From Oscarella lobularis (Eukaryota > Porifera > Homoscleromorpha > Homosclerophorida > Oscarellidae), in assembly GCF_947507565.1 (NCBI RefSeq), contig NC_089183.1, positions 124,001-188,000 on the forward strand: a DNA stretch of 64,000 nucleotides. Reading direction: 5' to 3'. Numbering within the stretch: position 1 is the first letter of the stretch; every line of letters begins with the position of its first letter. The translations under genes were made by a program, and so were the position numbers. Positions 61,116 through 64,000 of the stretch are shown one piece after another. The notes beneath the pieces were generated by a model, which was not told the origin of the DNA, searched no databases, and saw nothing but the letters and a program-made list of their open reading frames with translations.

Positions 61116-64000
61116 TCACGTATGGTCAATCTTCCTCCCCCGCTGCAAGCGTTCCAACTCGTCCTGAATTGCCTTTACTAAAGGCTGCTGCATGGGTGCC
61201 GGCGCCACGTGAGAGGGAGGAGCTGGAGCTGGAGCTGGAGCTCGAGAACCCAGCTGAATAGGCAGCTGGGGCTGAGGCATTGAAGTCGACGAACGGGAGC
61301 CGGGAAAGTAAACAGGAGGAGCCGCTGGTTGACTAAGCTCAGGCTAGAAAAAAATTAAAACGTTGAGTAGTGCATATCTCTATGTTATTATGTACCTCTG
61401 ATGGGGAATATAAGGTTTGAAACGATTGCCTGTAATTGTCATACGGATTCCAAACATGGTGCCCCTGAAAAATAATTTTTTATAAAAAATATTATCCACG
61501 CGTGGATATTTTGTTAGGATGGTACCTGAGCACTCTGTGTCCTATAGACGGGAGTCACGTGAACCGGTTGCTCTCCTGGAACTCGCTGTTGTTCGCCCCA
61601 CGCTGACGCGACGGGTCTCGCCGAAAAAGTACTCGCGTGCATCATCGCTGGTGGAGCGCCAGCCGTGTAGGGTCGCTCGTTTCGCGGCTGAACGAGCAGG
61701 GGAGCTCCCATCGTGGGATACGGGACCACAGAGGCGGATTTCGGTCGAGACATCGTCGATCTCGCCGGCGGACGAGGTCCTAGGCGGGGATCGTACGGGG
61801 GATGGGAGGGTTGGGTTGGAAGAGTGCGGCGTCGCGGCGGAGAGGCGAGTTCCGGCTGTTGGGGCGAGGGAGAGGGGGAGGAGTCGGGGATTGGTTGTAC
61901 TTGAACCACGTGGTTGCTCGTGGGCGGTGGAGGGGGCGGGGGCGGAGGTTGCCAAACGACGGGCGAACGCGGCGATTCGTGGAAAATTTCCGGGTGAATT
62001 TGAGATCGCGTGGACTTTTTCCAGTGACGGGTTTTTGACGAAGAACGTCTGACGAAGAAAAAATTCAATTATACATAAGTAATATAATTATTGTTTTACC
62101 TTATATTTCTTTTTGTGATTTCTTCGAATTGAGTTGCTTCCGGGTCGAGAATTCCAGCAAGCTAAACAAATCGAATTTAACAATTTTTAATTAGTTATAT
62201 GCCTCGCGTTTTTTTATTTGCCTCTTTTTGCGCTTCTTTGCGTTCCTTTCTCTCCTTTCTCCGCTTCTCAGCGGCCTTCTTTTCGGCCAGCTGCCTCCAT
62301 TCCTCGTCCTGTTTCTTCTTCATTTCCTTCTCCATTTGCCTGTGTCGCTCTCTCTGCCTCTGCTTATTCCGCCATCGTTCCACGTCCGCCTTTTGACGCA
62401 TCGTTTGCTCAATGTGTTTCTTCTGAGCCTCAGTAAAAGCAGATGCAGCCGCCTAAGGAAAAAAACAAAAAAACTAAATAATTAGACAACCATAAATTTA
62501 CAAGCGAACCTCTGCTTTCTCTTTCTCTTCTCTCTCCCTCGCTCTCTCCTCTTCCTCCCTCCGAAATATCTCCAAAGACAACTCTTGCCGTATTTCAACT
62601 TCCTCCTTCGACGGCGGCGGCTCAGCGGCGCTCAAACTCGCCGTAGACGACTTCGGCGTCGCCGGCAACGACATCTGCGTCTCGGCGCTCGTTCGACTCA
62701 CCGAAACGCGCCGATACAAAGGAATCATCGGTAAACGTCGCTCGGGAAACGACGCCTTCAAAACGGGCGCCAAAGAAGCGGAAATCTCCGCGGCGGCGGC
62801 AACGTGAGATCTCTCTATCGTCGCGTATTCCCCGGGCGGACTTTCGGACGTCGCCTCCTCGGCGTCTCGAATATCGGGAAGCGGTTTTCTGACGTCATCG
62901 CGACTCGATTCGTCTTGACTTTCGACGACGATGATTTTGCGTTGTTCGACGTCGGCTTCGTCGTCGGCGTCGTCGTCTTCCTCGATCCACGAAGCGATTG
63001 GTTGACTGGGCGGCAATTTTTCCTTGAGGATATCATTATAGTGTTTTAGTTCGATTCCAGGCGGCTCAGATCCTTCTTCGAGTCGCTTTCCGCCGACGTA
63101 TTCCGGTTGCTGAAGAAGCGTCACTTTGTCCGTGTATTTCGATCGCCAGCAACAGTAGCATATGATGAGGAGAAGGAGAAGAAGGAGGCAGATGGTGAGA
63201 ACGATGATTAATACGATAGCCCATAAGGGAAACTCGTCATCAGTAATAGGAAGTTGCGTTGGAGCTTGATAAGGATAAGGATTAATTCTAACGACCTGAA
63301 AACAACAGAGGCATAGAAGGAAAGGGAACTAAGACTATATTTTTACTTACTTCGTATCCTATGATTCCGTTAATCGTTTGCGCTTCGTGAAGTCGCAGCA
63401 AATTCGTCACCGTTTCCGCGTCGATCAACTCGCCGCGATCCCTCACGTAGAACACAACGATTGCGTGATTCTCCGCTTGGTTTTCTGTCGTCGCATTGAT
63501 GATCGTCACGACGACGGGTCTCTCTTCTCGTCGCCGTCGTTTCTCCACGGTCGCCGCGAGGATTTTCGCCTCGTTGTAGGCCTCTTCGAGATTGCTCGTC
63601 ATAAACAAAAGCCACTCCAAATCGCTCAGATGAATATCCAAGAAATTGAGTCGGAACACGAGCTCCGTCCAAAAAGCGATTGGAGGATAACGCGTGGGGG
63701 AAATAGGAGTCGATTCGTTCGCTGGAGAAGTCGCTGTAGTAGGAAGACGGTTCGTTGGAGTCGTTGGCGACTCCGTGGCTATAGGAGATGACGGAGATGT
63801 CATCGACGTAGCGGGCGTTGGAGCGGGCGTTGCGAATTCTGTAGCATTCGTCGGGATTTCAGTTGTCGGAAGCGACGAAGTGGCGTTTTCAGTCGTCGTA
63901 GTTGGAGTAGCCGTTTCAGAAGCAGGCGAAACGGTCCCTGTAGCATTAGTGGGTCTCAATTCCGTAGCATTCACCGTAGGACTCGAAGCAGAAGTCGAAG
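61116..64000 (-). CDS. Mucin-like single-pass membrane protein (3' part)
   Basis: Partial; the 5' part continues past 64000. The window-edge exon (to 63351) has a Thr/Ser/Pro/Ala-rich mucin region (TETATPTTTTENATSS-type), then a folded SEA-like stretch (FLDIHLSDLEWLLFMTSNLE; HAIVVFYVRDRGELIDAETV). The next exon (63295 on) gives the membrane span LWAIVLIIVLTICLLLLLL followed by ICYCCWRSKY. The cytosolic part is long: acidic (DDDADDEADVEQ), then a highly charged helix (MRQKADVERWRNKQRQRERH), then Pro-rich (VWQPPPPPPPPPTSNHV), ending VKAIQDELERLQRGRKIDHT. The layout recalls KIAA1549/UPF0606 proteins, but this is weak. Confidence 0.75.

Overview
The window is animal nuclear DNA from a very compact genome. 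It holds about 31 protein genes in 64 kb, roughly one per 2 kb. Most genes are cut by many GT-AG introns of only about 40-60 bases, many of them rich in TTAA repeats. The gene set includes liprin-alpha, a DUOX maturation factor, a heparan-sulfate NDST, an NF-YA with the animal HAP2 core, a class C GPCR and RTK-like kinase exons. That points to an early-branching metazoan, most likely a sponge. A homoscleromorph (Oscarella/Corticium type) is my guess and is not proven by the sequence. I saw no rRNA, tRNA, CRISPR, bacterial operon or retroelement.

Layout. 1-25 kb is a dense housekeeping block: DUOXA-like (partial), ZIP transporter, UBE2M (NEDD8 E2), RPL39, a sulfotransferase, EIF3M, LIPT1, NDST, NF-YA, LMF2-like, NCAPH2, XRCC6/Ku70, an unrecognised proline-rich protein and TP53I11. 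Neighbours sit head-to-head or tail-to-tail with tiny gaps: 47 bases between the EIF3M and LIPT1 start codons, and 19 bases between the LIPT1 and NDST stops. 25-34 kb is a signalling and secreted block: a class C GPCR joined by a 40-base in-frame intron to a tyrosine kinase domain, a divergent pair of secreted beta-trefoil (FGF-like?) proteins, an N-myristoylation-type C2 protein and a small Trp-rich secreted protein that is easily missed because it is split by an intron. 34-35.8 kb is repetitive and GC-rich, without a recognised gene. 35.8-43.4 kb holds ITFG2, two tandem PTGR1-like reductases, an RNF141-like E3 and a ZZ/EF-hand membrane protein. 43.5-49.5 kb holds an LRR/Cys-rich/multi-TM receptor, a GM2A-like lipid-binding protein and a 60-aa secreted peptide. 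49.9-58.3 kb holds SNRNP70 (U1-70K) and liprin-alpha. 58.3-64 kb holds a Cys-rich secreted protein, a hairpin cluster and the 3' part of a mucin-like single-pass membrane protein.

What stands out: (1) the GPCR-tyrosine kinase fusion; (2) an NDST whose deacetylase motifs are kept but whose PAPS-binding motif is degenerate; (3) the LRR-multi-TM receptor; (4) an outsized U1-70K intron holding repeated U1-type 5' splice sites and a 14-bp hairpin; (5) a liprin-alpha 3' splice site sitting in the loop of a 14-bp perfect hairpin; (6) a cluster of four hairpins at 60.1-60.3 kb; (7) a small TIR element present twice in introns. All function calls come from reading translations by eye. No database search was run.
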